Positions 1 to 9,559 of a stretch of 64,000 nucleotides of DNA are shown here, one piece after another. Position 1 is the first letter of the stretch, and every line of letters begins with the position of its first letter. This DNA comes from Alcanivorax nanhaiticus (GTDB taxonomy: Bacteria > Pseudomonadota > Gammaproteobacteria > Pseudomonadales > Alcanivoracaceae), in NCBI RefSeq assembly GCF_000756665.1, contig NZ_ARXV01000002.1, positions 124,001 through 188,000 of the forward strand, written 5' to 3'. The notes beneath the pieces were generated by a model. The model did no database searches, was not told the DNA's origin, and worked only from the letters and a program-made list of their open reading frames with translations. Both the position numbers and the translations under genes were made by a program.

Positions 1-783
1 TTCCAGCTGCACATTCAGACCCGGCGCGTATTCCTGGCCACCCCGCTCGAACGTCAGCAAGTACTTGGCCACGGTCCAACCATCATTCTCCGCGCCAACA
101 CGGTTGGCCTGGGGGACACGCACATTGTCGAAGAATACCTGGCACTGCTCGGTGACCTCATCCAGGCCAACAATGGGCTCGATGGTGATACCTGGCAGAT
201 CCATGTCCAACAGCAGGAAAGTAATGCCCTGCTGCGGCTTGCCGTCTTTATTGGTGCGCACCAGCGCAAACATCTTGTTGGCGTAGTGGGCGTAGGTGGT
301 CCAGATCTTGGTGCCATTGATGATGTAGTCATCACCGTCTTTTTCGGCAAACGTTTTCAGTGACGCCAGGTCAGAACCGGAACCCGGCTCGGAATAACCC
401 TGACACCAAAAGTGCTCACCATTGAGAATCTTCGGCAGGTACTCTTTCTGCTGTTCTTCAGTACCACAGCCAATCAGGCAAGGGCCACACATGTGCAGGC
501 CCATGGGGACCAGCGGCGGGGTTTCGGCACGCACCAGCTCTTCGGCAAAGATGGCGCGCTGGGTCACGCTCCAGCCTGTACCACCGTGCTCTTTCGGCCA
601 GTGGGGGGCTGCCCAACCCTTGTCATTGAGGATTTTCTGCCAGGCCATGGCTTCCTTTACTGGCGCAAACACCGAGGTCACCATCTTGCCCGCTTCCCGA
701 ATCTCGGGGGTCAGACTGTCTTCCAGAAACGTCCGCACCTCTTCCCGAAATGCCTTCTCCTGCTCCGGCACACGCAGATCCAT
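1..783 (-). CDS. acyl-CoA dehydrogenase (3' end cut off by window edge)
   Basis: The reverse strand stays open from the window edge to an ATG at 781-783, giving the first 261 residues of an acyl-CoA dehydrogenase. The family oxidises acyl-CoA thioesters to enoyl-CoA with FAD, passing electrons to ETF, usually in beta-oxidation. Visible family features are the N-terminal helical part (MDLRVPEQEKAFREEVR), the FAD/substrate-binding stretch WCQGYSEPGSGSDLASLKT and the following beta-domain GTKIWTTYAHYANKMFALVRT. A GGAG ribosome site precedes the ATG. The C-terminal domain with the catalytic base lies outside the window, so the chain-length class cannot be judged. Confidence 0.9.
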   Translation of the reverse strand, partial: MDLRVPEQEKAFREEVRTFLEDSLTPEIREAGKMVTSVFAPVKEAMAWQKILNDKGWAAPHWPKEHGGTGWSVTQRAIFAEELVRAETPPLVPMGLHMCGPCLIGCGTEEQQKEYLPKILNGEHFWCQGYSEPGSGSDLASLKTFAEKDGDDYIINGTKIWTTYAHYANKMFALVRTNKDGKPQQGITFLLLDMDLPGITIEPIVGLDEVTEQCQVFFDNVRVPQANRVGAENDGWTVAKYLLTFERGGQEYAPGLNVQLE

Positions 784-813
784 ACCGTACTCCGCTGTTA
801 TCAGAATCAATGG

Positions 814-826
814 TATACAGTGTATA
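814..826. promoter_or_regulatory. 13-bp palindrome upstream of acyl-CoA dehydrogenase
   Basis: TATACAGTGTATA is a perfect 6-bp inverted repeat around one central base, about 30 bp upstream of the acyl-CoA dehydrogenase start. The size and place suit an operator for a small dimeric repressor, such as a TetR-type regulator of fatty-acid genes. No such regulator is in view, so this is inference from symmetry and position only. Confidence 0.3.
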
Positions 827-945
827 TGAGGCCGTGTGAGACACTCATGACGGGACGTATCATGGCCTTGGCGCAAACCGTCATGCGCAATTCCATGGCG
901 CATTCGGCCTGCAGCAGGCAATCAGCAGAACACCCTCATACCCGC

Positions 946-951
946 TATAAT
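946..951 (+). promoter_or_regulatory. candidate -10 element for rbgA
   Basis: A perfect TATAAT hexamer lies 37 bp before the rbgA ATG, in the gap between two divergent genes. The region 16-18 bp upstream of it has no good TTGACA match, so only the -10 half is convincing. Confidence 0.35.
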
Positions 952-988
952 CCCCGCCAACGTATCACGGTCACCAACAGGCACCTCC

Positions 989-1933
989 ATGAGCATCAAC
1001 TGGTTCCCCGGCCACATGAACAAGGCCACCCGAGAAATCCATGATCTGCTGCCCAAGGTAGACCTGATTATCGAAATCGTCGATGCCCGCCTGCCCTACA
1101 GCAGCAGCAACCCGGTGATCGAAGGCTTCCGCAAGGACAAGCCGTGTCTCAAGCTGCTCAGCAAAAGCGATCTGGCCGATCCGGCGGTCACCGGCCAATG
1201 GCTGGAACACCTGCAGCAGGATCCCACCGTTCGCGCCCAGGCCATCACCACCCAGAAACCGGAAAACATCCGCAAGCTGGCGGACACCTGCCGGCAGATG
1301 GTCAACAAGAAAATCGACCGGGCCACCACCATTACTGCCCTGATTACTGGCATCCCCAACGTGGGCAAATCCACCCTGATCAACACTCTCGCCGGGCGTC
1401 AGGTGGCCAAGGCGGGCAATGAACCCGCGGTAACCCAGCGCCAGCAGCGCATCGAACTGGGCGAAGGCCTGATCCTGATCGATTCCCCCGGCATTCTCTG
1501 GCCCAAGATCGAGAACGCCGCCAGCGGCTATCGCCTGGCCCTGTCCGGCGCCATCAAGGCCACTGCCATGCAGGAAGATGATGTGGCGCTGTTTGCCGCG
1601 GAGTACTTCATGGAGGCCTACCCGGCATTGATGCAGGAACGCTTCAAGCAGGCAGAGCTGCCCAGCGAAGGGGTGCCGTTTCTGGAGATCATCGGCAAAC
1701 AACGCGGCTGCCTGGGCCGCGGCGGCCACGTGGACTTCGACCGCACCGCCGCCCTGCTGATCAACGAATTCCGCAGCGGAAAACTGGGCCATATCACCCT
1801 GGAAACCCCGGCCATGGCGGTAAAGGAACACGTCAAGGTAGCGGAGATTCGCGCCAGAAAGGCGCAGGAAAAAGAAGACCGCAAGAAGGCCAGGAAAGCG
1901 GCCTACAAGGCGAAGGCGAATAAAAAGGCCTGA
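989..1933 (+). CDS. rbgA: ribosome biogenesis GTPase YlqF/RbgA
   Basis: This 314-residue cytoplasmic GTPase belongs to the YlqF/RbgA family, which helps late assembly of the large ribosomal subunit. The G motifs are circularly permuted as in that family: a G4-like SKSD at residues 58-61 comes before the P-loop GIPNVGKST at 121-129 and the G3 motif DSPG at 165-168. The N-terminus MSINWFPGHMNKA is the usual family start, which supports the ATG at 989. The C-terminal tail is Lys/Ala-rich and probably contacts RNA. The gene stands alone, divergent from the acyl-CoA dehydrogenase. Length and motifs are normal. Confidence 0.95.
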   Translation: MSINWFPGHMNKATREIHDLLPKVDLIIEIVDARLPYSSSNPVIEGFRKDKPCLKLLSKSDLADPAVTGQWLEHLQQDPTVRAQAITTQKPENIRKLADTCRQMVNKKIDRATTITALITGIPNVGKSTLINTLAGRQVAKAGNEPAVTQRQQRIELGEGLILIDSPGILWPKIENAASGYRLALSGAIKATAMQEDDVALFAAEYFMEAYPALMQERFKQAELPSEGVPFLEIIGKQRGCLGRGGHVDFDRTAALLINEFRSGKLGHITLETPAMAVKEHVKVAEIRARKAQEKEDRKKARKAAYKAKANKKA

Positions 1934-2036
1934 TGTCTTTTGGGGTCGGCAAAACACTCGCTATACCCCGCTGCGGGAACGTAGCGTAGCGGAGTAACGC
2001 ACTGAGTGCGGCCCAAAGGGTGAGCGAAGCGAATAA

Positions 2037-2204
2037 CTTGCCTGCAAGCGATTCCGAGCGACAGCGAGGTAACCAGTTTCGAGTTACGAGAAGCGAGTTT
2101 CGAAGGGCAAAACCAGGAGAATGGATAGCGGTTCGGATTTTGATCTTCGAAATGCGTTTCTGGAATCCTTACCTCCCTTAGGCTCGGAATCGCTTGCAGG
2201 CAAG
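2037..2204. repeat. long inverted repeat in rbgA / tRNA-Pro gap
   Basis: Two perfect 22-base arms (2037-2058, beginning CTTGCCTGCAAGCG, and its reverse complement at 2183-2204) enclose about 124 bp. The gap 1934-2273 contains no credible gene. The centre holds runs such as GTTTCGAGTTACGAG that resemble a decayed form of the repeat before pheS (6995-7142). The layout resembles REP-like or MITE-like intergenic elements of Pseudomonas relatives; no transposase is linked to it. Confidence 0.6.
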
Positions 2205-2273
2205 CTCCCACAGTGCCCAATCGAACAGCGAGTGGGCTTTGCGTGAAGCGTGATGCAGCCGCAGAGCGGCCAT

Positions 2274-2298
2274 AAAAAAAGCCCGGCAGATGCCGAGC
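2274..2298 (-). terminator. rho-independent terminator of tRNA-Pro
   Basis: On the reverse strand a 7-bp stem (GCTCGGC / GCCGGGC with one G-U pair), an ATCT loop and seven T residues follow the tRNA by about 22 bases. Confidence 0.8.
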
Positions 2299-2308
2299 TT
2301 CTTTCAAT

Positions 2309-2397
<89 letters not shown>

Positions 2398-2431
2398 GAT
2401 GCTTGGCAGCAGAGCTACCAAAGCGGCGTGC

Positions 2432-2460
2432 ATCATAGCGGATTCATTCGCGGGATGGAA
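2432..2460 (-). promoter_or_regulatory. candidate promoter of tRNA-Pro
   Basis: The reverse strand carries TTCCAT, a 17-bp spacer and TATGAT, ending 36 bp before the tRNA 5' end. The -10 is good and the -35 is weak. Confidence 0.4.
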
Positions 2461-2510
2461 CCAGTAAGCGGCTGATTGGTCAGGGTTTGAGCGGTGAAGC
2501 GGCAAGTCTC

Positions 2511-2742
2511 AAGCGACAAGCGGCTGCACGAAGGAAAGTCGCGCCAAAGACCATCGCCTACCCGCACTCCCGACAGACAGACCTTGCCGGCCGCAGGAGC
2601 AGCGGTATCGGCCAGGTTTTCCTTGACCAGACGTTATCGCGATCGAACAACCGCCCCCATAGGAGGCGGCTTCCCTTGCGTGAGACGCGAAACAAGGCAT
2701 TCCAGACCGGCAAGCCTCATCTCGCGTCGTAGCTTGTCGCTT
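2511..2742. repeat. intergenic stretch with inverted repeats, no gene
   Basis: The gap from 2461 to 2806 holds no convincing coding sequence. It contains an 11-bp inverted pair, AAGCGACAAGC at 2511-2521 and its complement at 2732-2742, plus several shorter partial repeats. This looks like an intergenic repeat remnant. Confidence 0.45.
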
Positions 2743-2806
2743 AAAAAGGATCGCCAGCAGGCAGGCGCCTACGGCAGGCAAAGAGCGGAAGGTAGCAGCC
2801 AGGCAC

Positions 2807-2842
2807 AAAAAAGCCCCGAGAGCAGCGCTACCGGGGCTTTCG
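2807..2842 (-). terminator. terminator of the pheST-ihfA-MerR operon
   Basis: On the reverse strand AAAGCCCCGGTAGC forms a strong GC hairpin with GCTCTCGGGGCTTT, followed by a run of T residues. It lies 33 bp after the MerR-family stop codon. Confidence 0.85.
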
Positions 2843-2874
2843 GGCAAGCAAGCTCCCTCAGGAGCCGGCTTGGA

Positions 2875-3234
2875 TCAGGAGGCCTTGAGTACGTCGAGGA
2901 CGTCTTCAAGCTCCACGATCATCTGCTTGATGAGCTGGTGGTACTGGGTGGCCGATTCAGCATTAGCTCCGCCAGTGAGCTGCTGACGGGCACCGCCAAT
3001 GGTGAAGCCCTGATCGTACAGCAAGCTGCGGATCTGGCGGATCATCAGCACATCCTGGCGCTGATAGTAACGACGGTTACCGCGACGTTTCACCGGCTTG
3101 AGCTGGGGAAATTCCTGTTCCCAGTACCGCAACACGTGCGGTTTGACATCGCACAGGTCGCTCACTTCGCCAATGGTGAAATAACGCTTACCCGGGATTG
3201 CCGGGAGTTCGTCGTTATGACTTGGTTCCAGCAT
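2875..3234 (-). CDS. MerR-family regulator linked to ihfA
   Basis: A small DNA-binding protein (119 residues) with the MerR winged helix: [25 protein letters not shown] followed by the wing [13 protein letters not shown]. The rest is a short helix with no cysteines, so it is unlike metal-sensing MerR proteins. The orthologue sits after ihfA in pseudomonads, and its target is not established. The ATG at 3234 (MLEPSHND) is chosen over an upstream TTG because it matches that family start. The start overlaps the ihfA 3' end, indicating translational coupling. Confidence 0.9.
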   Translation of the reverse strand: MLEPSHNDELPAIPGKRYFTIGEVSDLCDVKPHVLRYWEQEFPQLKPVKRRGNRRYYQRQDVLMIRQIRSLLYDQGFTIGGARQQLTGGANAESATQYHQLIKQMIVELEDVLDVLKAS

Positions 3235-3517
3235 AGGCCTCAACCCGTTGTTTTAGTTTTTGTCCTGGACGGAAGGTAACTACCCGACGGGCCGTGATGG
3301 GAATTTCCTCACCGGTTTTCGGGTTGCGACCTGGTCGTTCGCTTTTGTCTCTAAGATCAAAGTTTCCGAAACCGGAAAGTTTCACGGGAACGTTGCTTTC
3401 CAGAGAATGACGGATCTCTTCAAAGAACATCTCCACCATTTCCTTGGCTTCGCGCTTGTTCAGGCCAAGCTCTTCAAACAGGCGCTCGGCCATGTCCGCT
3501 TTGGTCAGCGCTCCCAT
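3215..3517 (-). CDS. ihfA: integration host factor alpha subunit
   Basis: A 100-residue HU/IHF-family DNA-bending protein. The start [28 protein letters not shown] is the dimerising helical part; the beta-arm region carries the alpha-type [20 protein letters not shown], including the proline that intercalates into DNA. IHF-alpha pairs with IHF-beta (encoded elsewhere) to bend DNA in replication, recombination and sigma-54 promoters. The gene follows pheT by 20 bp, the standard arrangement, and shares the operon terminator after the MerR gene. Confidence 0.97.
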   Translation of the reverse strand: MGALTKADMAERLFEELGLNKREAKEMVEMFFEEIRHSLESNVPVKLSGFGNFDLRDKSERPGRNPKTGEEIPITARRVVTFRPGQKLKQRVEAYAGTKS

Positions 3518-3537
3518 GAATCACTCCCAGTCCCGAA

Positions 3538-5913
3538 TCAATCCCTTAATGTGGCGTTAAACTGCTGTTTTAACAAGGAAACAACAGCTTCAACCAAGTC
3601 GTTGACCTCTTGATCCTTAAGAGTGCGTGAACGGTCCTGGAAGGTCAAGCCCAAAGCGAGGCTTTTGCGATTTTTACCGATGCTATCACCTTGATATATA
3701 TCGAAAATCCGCACGTCAGTGAGACGCTCGTCACAGGCTGAACGCGCCGCAGCGACCAGTTCACCCGCAGGAACGCTGTCATCCACGACGAAAGCCAGAT
3801 CCCGGCGCATGCGCGGCTGGTCAGATACCCCAGCAAACTTGGGTAATACGCCCTCTTGCAAGGGAGCCGTAGCCAATTCGAAAGCATACAGATTGGCAGG
3901 CAGGTCCAGATCCGCCGCCAGGCGCGGATGGATTCGGCCCAGATAGCCCACCACCTCGTCACCCCGCTTAAGCGCAGCAGTCTGCCCCGGATGCAGCGCC
4001 GGATGCTCGCCTGCCGTAAAAGTGAAGGCACTGGCATCGGACAGGGTCAGCAGAGCCTCTACATCCCCTTTCAGGTCAAAGAAGTCCACTGGACGCTTGC
4101 CTTCCCAGTTTTGCGGTTGGGCACTGCCATACACAAGGCCAGCAATCATCGGGGTCTGTTCCAGCCCCTGGTCACCCGGCACGAACCGCAGACCGGTTTC
4201 AAACAGACGCAGACGATCTGCCTGGCGGTTCAGGTTATGGCGCGCGGTGGCGAACAAGCCAGCCAGCAGCGTGGTGCGCATCACGCCCAGATCCGCAGAG
4301 ATGGGATTAAGCAATGGCAGCGGTTCGAAACGCGGCTCTACCTGCTTGAGCAGGCCCGGCTCCACGAAGGTATAGGTGATCGCTTCCAGATAGCCACGGT
4401 CGATCATCGTGTCGCCAAGACGGCGCAGCGCCACCACATGCTCACCCACGCTCTCACCGGACGGAGAGCCTGCCGGCACGCGGCTCGGCAACTTCTCATA
4501 GCCATAGATACGGGCCAGTTCTTCGATCAGATCCTGCTCGATGGCCATATCGAAACGCCAGCTGGGCGCCAGCACGACCCATTCCTTGCCGCTTTCCTGG
4601 GTGGACACTTCCATACCCAGACGGCTGAGAATGTCTTCTACCTGACTGGCGGGTAAACCCATGCCCAGCAATCCTTCGATTCGAGCAGCACTCAGGCTGA
4701 TCTCGGCCTGCTTCGGCAGCTTGCTCTCTTCCACAGCTTCAGTGACAGGTCCCGCCTGACCGCCAGCAATCTCCATAATCAGGGCAGTGGCACGTTCAAT
4801 GGCATCATTCTGCAGTTGTGGGTCCACCCCACGCTCGAAACGGTGGGACGAATCAGTATGCAGGCCATAGGAACGGGCCTTGCCGGCAATCGCCAGCGGC
4901 GCAAAGAAGGCACATTCCAGGAAGATGTCCTGGGTGCTGTCAGTCACCGAAGATGACTTGCCCCCCATGACACCCGCCAGCGCCAGGGCGTCCTTGTCAT
5001 CGGCAATCACCAGGGAATCATCGCGCAGGGTCAGCTCCTGATCATCCAGGGTGACCAGCTTCTCTTCAGCGTTCGCCTTGCGCACGGTGATGCCGCCACT
5101 CAGTTTGGCAAGATCGAAGGCGTGCAGGGGCTGGCCGAGCTCCAGCAGCACATAATTGGTCACATCGACAATAGGGTCGATAGTACGCAGGCCGGCACGG
5201 CGCAGACGTTCGATCATCCACAACGGAGACTCGGCCTTCACGTTGACGCCCTTGATCACACGCCCCAGATAACGGGGGCAGGCTTCGCTGTCAGCCAGGC
5301 TCACGCTAAGGGTATCGTCAATCTCAGGCGCAACCTTGCTGATCGCCACTTCGTTGAGTGAGCACTGGTTCATCACCCCCAACTCGCGGGCAATACCACG
5401 CACACTCAGACAGTCTGCCCGGTTGGGCGTCAGGTCCACCTCGATAACGGCATCATCCAGCTGCAGGTACTCACGAAAGCACTTACCCACCGGCGCGTCT
5501 TCCGGGAGTTCCATCAAGCCATCGATCAGATCTTCCAGACCCAGCTCAGAGGCACCACACAGCATGCCGTTGGACTCAACGCCACGCAGCTTGGCTTTCT
5601 TGATTTTGAAATCACCGGGAAGCTTGGCTCCCACCTGGGCAAAGGGAATTTTCAGGCCCGGACGCACATTGCTGGCACCACATACCACCTGGGTGGTTTC
5701 AGTTCCATTGGAGACCTGACACACCCGCAACTTGTCGGCATCGGGGTGCTGCTCACAGCTCTCCACAACACCGACCACCACACCGGAAAACTCCGGTGCT
5801 GCCGGTTCCACGCCATCCACTTCCAGACCGGCCATGGTCAGCTGCTTGACCAGAGTGTCTGTATCAACCGCGGGGTTCACCCACTCCCGCAACCAGGCTT
5901 CATTCACTAGCAT
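3538..5913 (-). CDS. pheT: phenylalanyl-tRNA synthetase beta subunit
   Basis: This 791-residue cytoplasmic protein is the beta chain of the alpha2-beta2 Phe-tRNA synthetase, which charges tRNA-Phe and edits mischarged tyrosine. The order is as expected: N-terminal tRNA-binding EMAP-like domain (around residues 40-150), the B3/B4 editing region, the B5 domain, a catalytic-like core and a C-terminal anticodon-binding domain (from PKFAGVSDQPRMRRDLAFVV). Length matches the family (about 795). It follows pheS by 30 bp and is clearly co-transcribed. Confidence 0.97.
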   Translation of the reverse strand: MLVNEAWLREWVNPAVDTDTLVKQLTMAGLEVDGVEPAAPEFSGVVVGVVESCEQHPDADKLRVCQVSNGTETTQVVCGASNVRPGLKIPFAQVGAKLPGDFKIKKAKLRGVESNGMLCGASELGLEDLIDGLMELPEDAPVGKCFREYLQLDDAVIEVDLTPNRADCLSVRGIARELGVMNQCSLNEVAISKVAPEIDDTLSVSLADSEACPRYLGRVIKGVNVKAESPLWMIERLRRAGLRTIDPIVDVTNYVLLELGQPLHAFDLAKLSGGITVRKANAEEKLVTLDDQELTLRDDSLVIADDKDALALAGVMGGKSSSVTDSTQDIFLECAFFAPLAIAGKARSYGLHTDSSHRFERGVDPQLQNDAIERATALIMEIAGGQAGPVTEAVEESKLPKQAEISLSAARIEGLLGMGLPASQVEDILSRLGMEVSTQESGKEWVVLAPSWRFDMAIEQDLIEELARIYGYEKLPSRVPAGSPSGESVGEHVVALRRLGDTMIDRGYLEAITYTFVEPGLLKQVEPRFEPLPLLNPISADLGVMRTTLLAGLFATARHNLNRQADRLRLFETGLRFVPGDQGLEQTPMIAGLVYGSAQPQNWEGKRPVDFFDLKGDVEALLTLSDASAFTFTAGEHPALHPGQTAALKRGDEVVGYLGRIHPRLAADLDLPANLYAFELATAPLQEGVLPKFAGVSDQPRMRRDLAFVVDDSVPAGELVAAARSACDERLTDVRIFDIYQGDSIGKNRKSLALGLTFQDRSRTLKDQEVNDLVEAVVSLLKQQFNATLRD

Positions 5914-5943
5914 TTTCGAATTCCTTAAACGTGTTTGCGGGCG

Positions 5944-6984
<1,041 letters not shown>

Positions 6985-6994
6985 TCAGGAGCAA

Positions 6995-7142
6995 GTTACA
7001 AGTTTCAAGTTACAACGCGGAAAAGACCTTGCCGTATTTGAAGCCTTGATTTCCGCGCCCTAACGACTTTTCGCGTTGGCAGCACTACAGAAACCGACAA
7101 ACCACCGGCGCGCCTTGCATCTTGAAACTTGCAACTTGTAAC
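6995..7142. repeat. imperfect inverted repeat in rplT-pheS gap
   Basis: GTTACAAGTTTCAAGTTACAA at 6995-7015 pairs in inverted sense with 7122-7142, 19 of 21 bases. Between them is a nested pairing of GCGGAAA with TTTCCGC. The unit could be a mobile intergenic repeat or an RNA leader structure of pheST; the similar motif at about 2090 favours the repeat. Confidence 0.55.
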
Positions 7143-7158
7143 TATTTCTTTTTCCAAC

Positions 7159-7193
7159 AAAAACGGGGGAAGAGCGCGAGCTCTTCCCCCGTT
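7159..7193 (-). terminator. terminator after rplT
   Basis: The reverse strand forms a perfect long GC hairpin (AACGGGGGAAGAGC / GCTCTTCCCCCGTT) followed by a run of T residues, 33 bp past the rplT stop. It ends infC-rpmI-rplT transcripts; partial read-through into pheST is possible. Confidence 0.9.
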
Positions 7194-7225
7194 AGTGTAC
7201 TGTCAGGCTATTGCTTAACAGTGAA

Positions 7226-7585
7226 TCAGGCGGCAAGACTCGCTTTGGCTTTTTCAGCCAAAGCGCTAAAGGTCGCCAGATCGCGGACAGCGATGTCCGC
7301 CAGTACTTTACGGTCGATATCGATGGACGCTTTCTTCAGACCATCGATCAGACGGCTGTAGGACAGGCCGTTCAGACGCGCAGCGGCGTTGATACGAACA
7401 ATCCACAGACGACGGAACTGACGCTTGCGAACCTTACGGTCACGGTAAGCGTACTGACCGGCTTTGGTAACGGCCTGGACCGCTACGCGATAAACACGGC
7501 TGCGGGCACCGTAGTAGCCTTTAGCCTGCTTGAGAACTTTCTTGTGCCGACGACGGGCCTGCACACCACGTTTTACTCGTGCCAT
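7226..7585 (-). CDS. rplT: 50S ribosomal protein L20
   Basis: L20 (119 residues) is a basic protein that binds 23S rRNA early in large-subunit assembly and, in related bacteria, represses its own operon. The sequence is typical throughout: [19 protein letters not shown], then [12 protein letters not shown] and the C-terminal globular half with [15 protein letters not shown]. It is the last gene of infC-rpmI-rplT, 25 bp after rpmI, with a strong terminator behind it. Confidence 0.98.
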   Translation of the reverse strand: MARVKRGVQARRRHKKVLKQAKGYYGARSRVYRVAVQAVTKAGQYAYRDRKVRKRQFRRLWIVRINAAARLNGLSYSRLIDGLKKASIDIDRKVLADIAVRDLATFSALAEKAKASLAA

Positions 7586-7610
7586 TTTTCAGTCTCCAGA
7601 TCCGTATCAG

Positions 7611-7805
7611 TTATGCGTAGGGCATCATGCGTTTAACCAGAGCTACATCAGCTTCATGTACCTCGGTTTTCGGACGCAGCTGACGGATAGTCTTGGAGGA
7701 CTTCTTGGTCAGAATGTGGTTTTTGAATGCCTGCTTGCGCTTGAAACCGGAGGCGGTTTTCTTGAAACGCTTGGCAGCCCCACGATTTGTCTTGATTTTA
7801 GGCAT
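7611..7805 (-). CDS. rpmI: 50S ribosomal protein L35
   Basis: L35 has 64 residues and is strongly basic. [20 protein letters not shown] and the C-terminal [22 protein letters not shown] are classic for the family. It lies between infC and rplT as in nearly all bacteria and is a structural part of the large subunit. Confidence 0.98.
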   Translation of the reverse strand: MPKIKTNRGAAKRFKKTASGFKRKQAFKNHILTKKSSKTIRQLRPKTEVHEADVALVKRMMPYA

Positions 7806-7858
7806 GGTACCTTCTCAAGTTGGTTAGTTAATGCAGTAACCGTTCCGTTATAGAAAAG

Positions 7859-8401
7859 TTACTTCTTCTTTTTACCCGGGCCGATCACCATGATCATCTG
7901 GCGACCTTCCATATTCGGGCGCTGCTCAACAGTGCCGATTTCTTCCAGGTCCTTCTCGATACGCTCGAGCAGTTCCCGGCCCAGCTCCTGGTGAGCCATT
8001 TCCCGGCCGCGGAAGCGGACGGTAATCTTGGTTTTGTCTCCGGCCTCGAGGAACTTCTTGAGGTTACGCAGTTTCACCTCATAGTCGCCGATGTCGGTGC
8101 CGGGACGGAATTTGATTTCCTTGACCTGAGTCTGACGCTGCTTCTTGCGCCCTTCTTTGGCCTTTTGCTTCGCCTCAAACAGATGCTTGCCGTAATCCAT
8201 GATTCGGCAAACGGGCGGTTCCGCACCAGGGGAGATTTCTACCAGATCCAGCTGTTTAGAAGTGGCTTTCTCCAGCGCTTCCTGCAGGGTCACAATACCG
8301 ACCTGCTCGCCGTCCACATCGATCAACCGAACATCGGTTGCCTGGATTTGCTGATTGATTCGGGCGCGTTGCTCGCGGCCCTTATTGCCTCCACGCTTAA
8401 T
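7859..8401 (-). CDS. infC: translation initiation factor IF-3, AUU start
   Basis: IF-3 (180 residues from this start) binds the 30S subunit, keeps subunits apart and proofreads the start codon. The N-domain ([20 protein letters not shown]), the Lys-rich linker and the C-domain ([20 protein letters not shown], ending [10 protein letters not shown]) are complete. The start is taken as ATT at 8399-8401: GGAGG lies 8 nt upstream, while the only upstream alternative, a TTG, falls inside that ribosome site. An AUU start is the known basis of infC autoregulation, because IF-3 rejects its own weak codon. Confidence 0.93.
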   Translation of the reverse strand: MKRGGNKGREQRARINQQIQATDVRLIDVDGEQVGIVTLQEALEKATSKQLDLVEISPGAEPPVCRIMDYGKHLFEAKQKAKEGRKKQRQTQVKEIKFRPGTDIGDYEVKLRNLKKFLEAGDKTKITVRFRGREMAHQELGRELLERIEKDLEEIGTVEQRPNMEGRQMIMVIGPGKKKK

Positions 8402-8466
8402 GTCGTGAACCTCCAATCTATTATCGACAATGAGGCGACACGCCTCGCCGCCCAGTAAAGGCGCGC

Positions 8467-8495
8467 ATTGTATGCCACCACAACGGGCACAACAA
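8467..8495 (-). promoter_or_regulatory. promoter of infC-rpmI-rplT
   Basis: The reverse strand carries TTGTTG (8490-8495), exactly 17 bp, then TACAAT (8467-8472), about 65 bp before the infC AUU. The close fit to a sigma-70 promoter is notable because thrS is not upstream here, so the operon needs its own promoter. Confidence 0.65.
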
Positions 8496-8675
8496 CCCCA
8501 AACACACGGTCTGGAGCGCGCAACTCACTGAAACGGAATGAATTCTACCCGGCGGTGAGACCCTGCTCACGATCCAGACACCAGTAAACCGGCTCTGGAT
8601 TCCGGGAAGGCTGCGTATTGTAAGGAAATCGGGTCATTTTTCAAGCAGCAATCCCGCCCTTCAGGCTCAGCGCCT

Positions 8676-9020
8676 TTACTCTCCTGGCAAACGAGTCACC
8701 CGGACGCCATCGACCACCATCTCCCACTGCCCATTATTCAACCGTGGCGGCTCCGCAACCTCGAAGGTCGTCGTGGCAAAAGCCACACCTGCGACAAAAT
8801 CATCACCTACAAACTCTTTGATTGGGGCACTGACAGAGGAAGAGCGCCCCCCTTCTGACCTCTGGTAATCCACCCGACCATCAGCAGTGATCAAAAGGTA
8901 CATGTTCTCAGCCTGCCACAACCCCGCGTAGTCCAGACGATCCTCTGGCAAGGGCTGGCTGCATCCGGCCAACAACAGAACCACAACCGCCAGCAGAGAA
9001 ATTCCATATTTCATCTTCAC
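8676..9020 (-). CDS. small lipoprotein, function unknown
   Basis: A 114-residue protein with a lipoprotein signal: MKMKYGISLLAVVVLLLAGC with the lipobox LLAGC and the acylated Cys at about residue 20. The mature part is short, mostly beta-type by composition, and begins SQPLPEDRLDYAGLWQAENMYLLI, which suggests a small barrel fold of the kind seen in minor outer-membrane lipoproteins. No catalytic motif is visible. It lies where thrS usually stands, upstream of infC on the same strand, but with its own gap of about 270 bp. Confidence 0.75.
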   Translation of the reverse strand: MKMKYGISLLAVVVLLLAGCSQPLPEDRLDYAGLWQAENMYLLITADGRVDYQRSEGGRSSSVSAPIKEFVGDDFVAGVAFATTTFEVAEPPRLNNGQWEMVVDGVRVTRLPGE

Positions 9021-9559
9021 ATCCTTGGCTATTAACGCAGGGAGGCCAGCCTATGCAACAAGGCGAGTGATTAACAGCGCTCAAGTCTCAAAGCACTGTA
9101 AGCCATCAACCTGAATTCGACAGGCATAAAAAAGGCGGCTACGCGCCGCCACTTTTAACGCCTCTCAGATCATTCCCACTCTATTATCAATAAGCCTTTT
9201 TTATATTTTAAATTCAATGACTTATTTTCCTGCTAATCGGTAATACCATGAAAAATACCATGCTCAGAAATTCCTTATAAATAATTTCATTTTTTTTACT
9301 GATAGCCGCGCTCAACAGGGTCAGAACCAGCCAAACAGGGTAAAAAAACCAACCCTGTGGAGACGCCCATCCCATCTACTGCCGGCAAAAAAAGGTCAAA
9401 TGCTGGCACTGGCTATTTTACCGTATCTCTCCCGACACCGCCTAAAGAGATTCCGGCCCTCCTCGATGAGCCTGCCGAAATCCTCAGGGTGTGTCCCGGG
9501 AGTTCATTGCTTACCAGTGATACTATCGTACCCTCGAAAAAAGACAGGAACAGCCTTGA
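9021..9559. other. AT-rich junction without genes (probable island edge)
   Basis: This 540-bp gap holds no credible gene. It contains a GGCGGC-TACGC-GCCGCC hairpin at 9134-9150 with A residues to its left, i.e. a terminator-like signal on the minus strand with no minus-strand gene to serve. It is followed by a markedly AT-rich stretch (about 9180-9310) containing the near-repeat AATACCATG twice. It separates core translation genes from metal-resistance genes, so it is the most likely left border of the accessory region. Confidence 0.5.
9134..9150 (-). terminator. orphan terminator-like hairpin
   Basis: A 6-bp all-GC stem with a 5-base loop is followed, on the minus strand, by six T residues. 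No minus-strand gene lies immediately upstream, so it may be left over from a removed or displaced gene. Confidence 0.5.

Noticed and set aside
971..1957. Long minus-strand open frame opposite rbgA (328 codons)
   Set aside because: It is the antisense shadow of a clearly real GTPase gene; its translation has no domain and is low in complexity typical of reversed high-GC codons.
8414..8416. TTG as the start of infC
   Set aside because: It lies within the GGAGG ribosome site; the ATT at 8399-8401 has ideal spacing and matches the known AUU start of infC.
8323..8523. Minus-strand frame overlapping the infC start
   Set aside because: It covers the infC promoter and ribosome site and encodes nothing recognisable.
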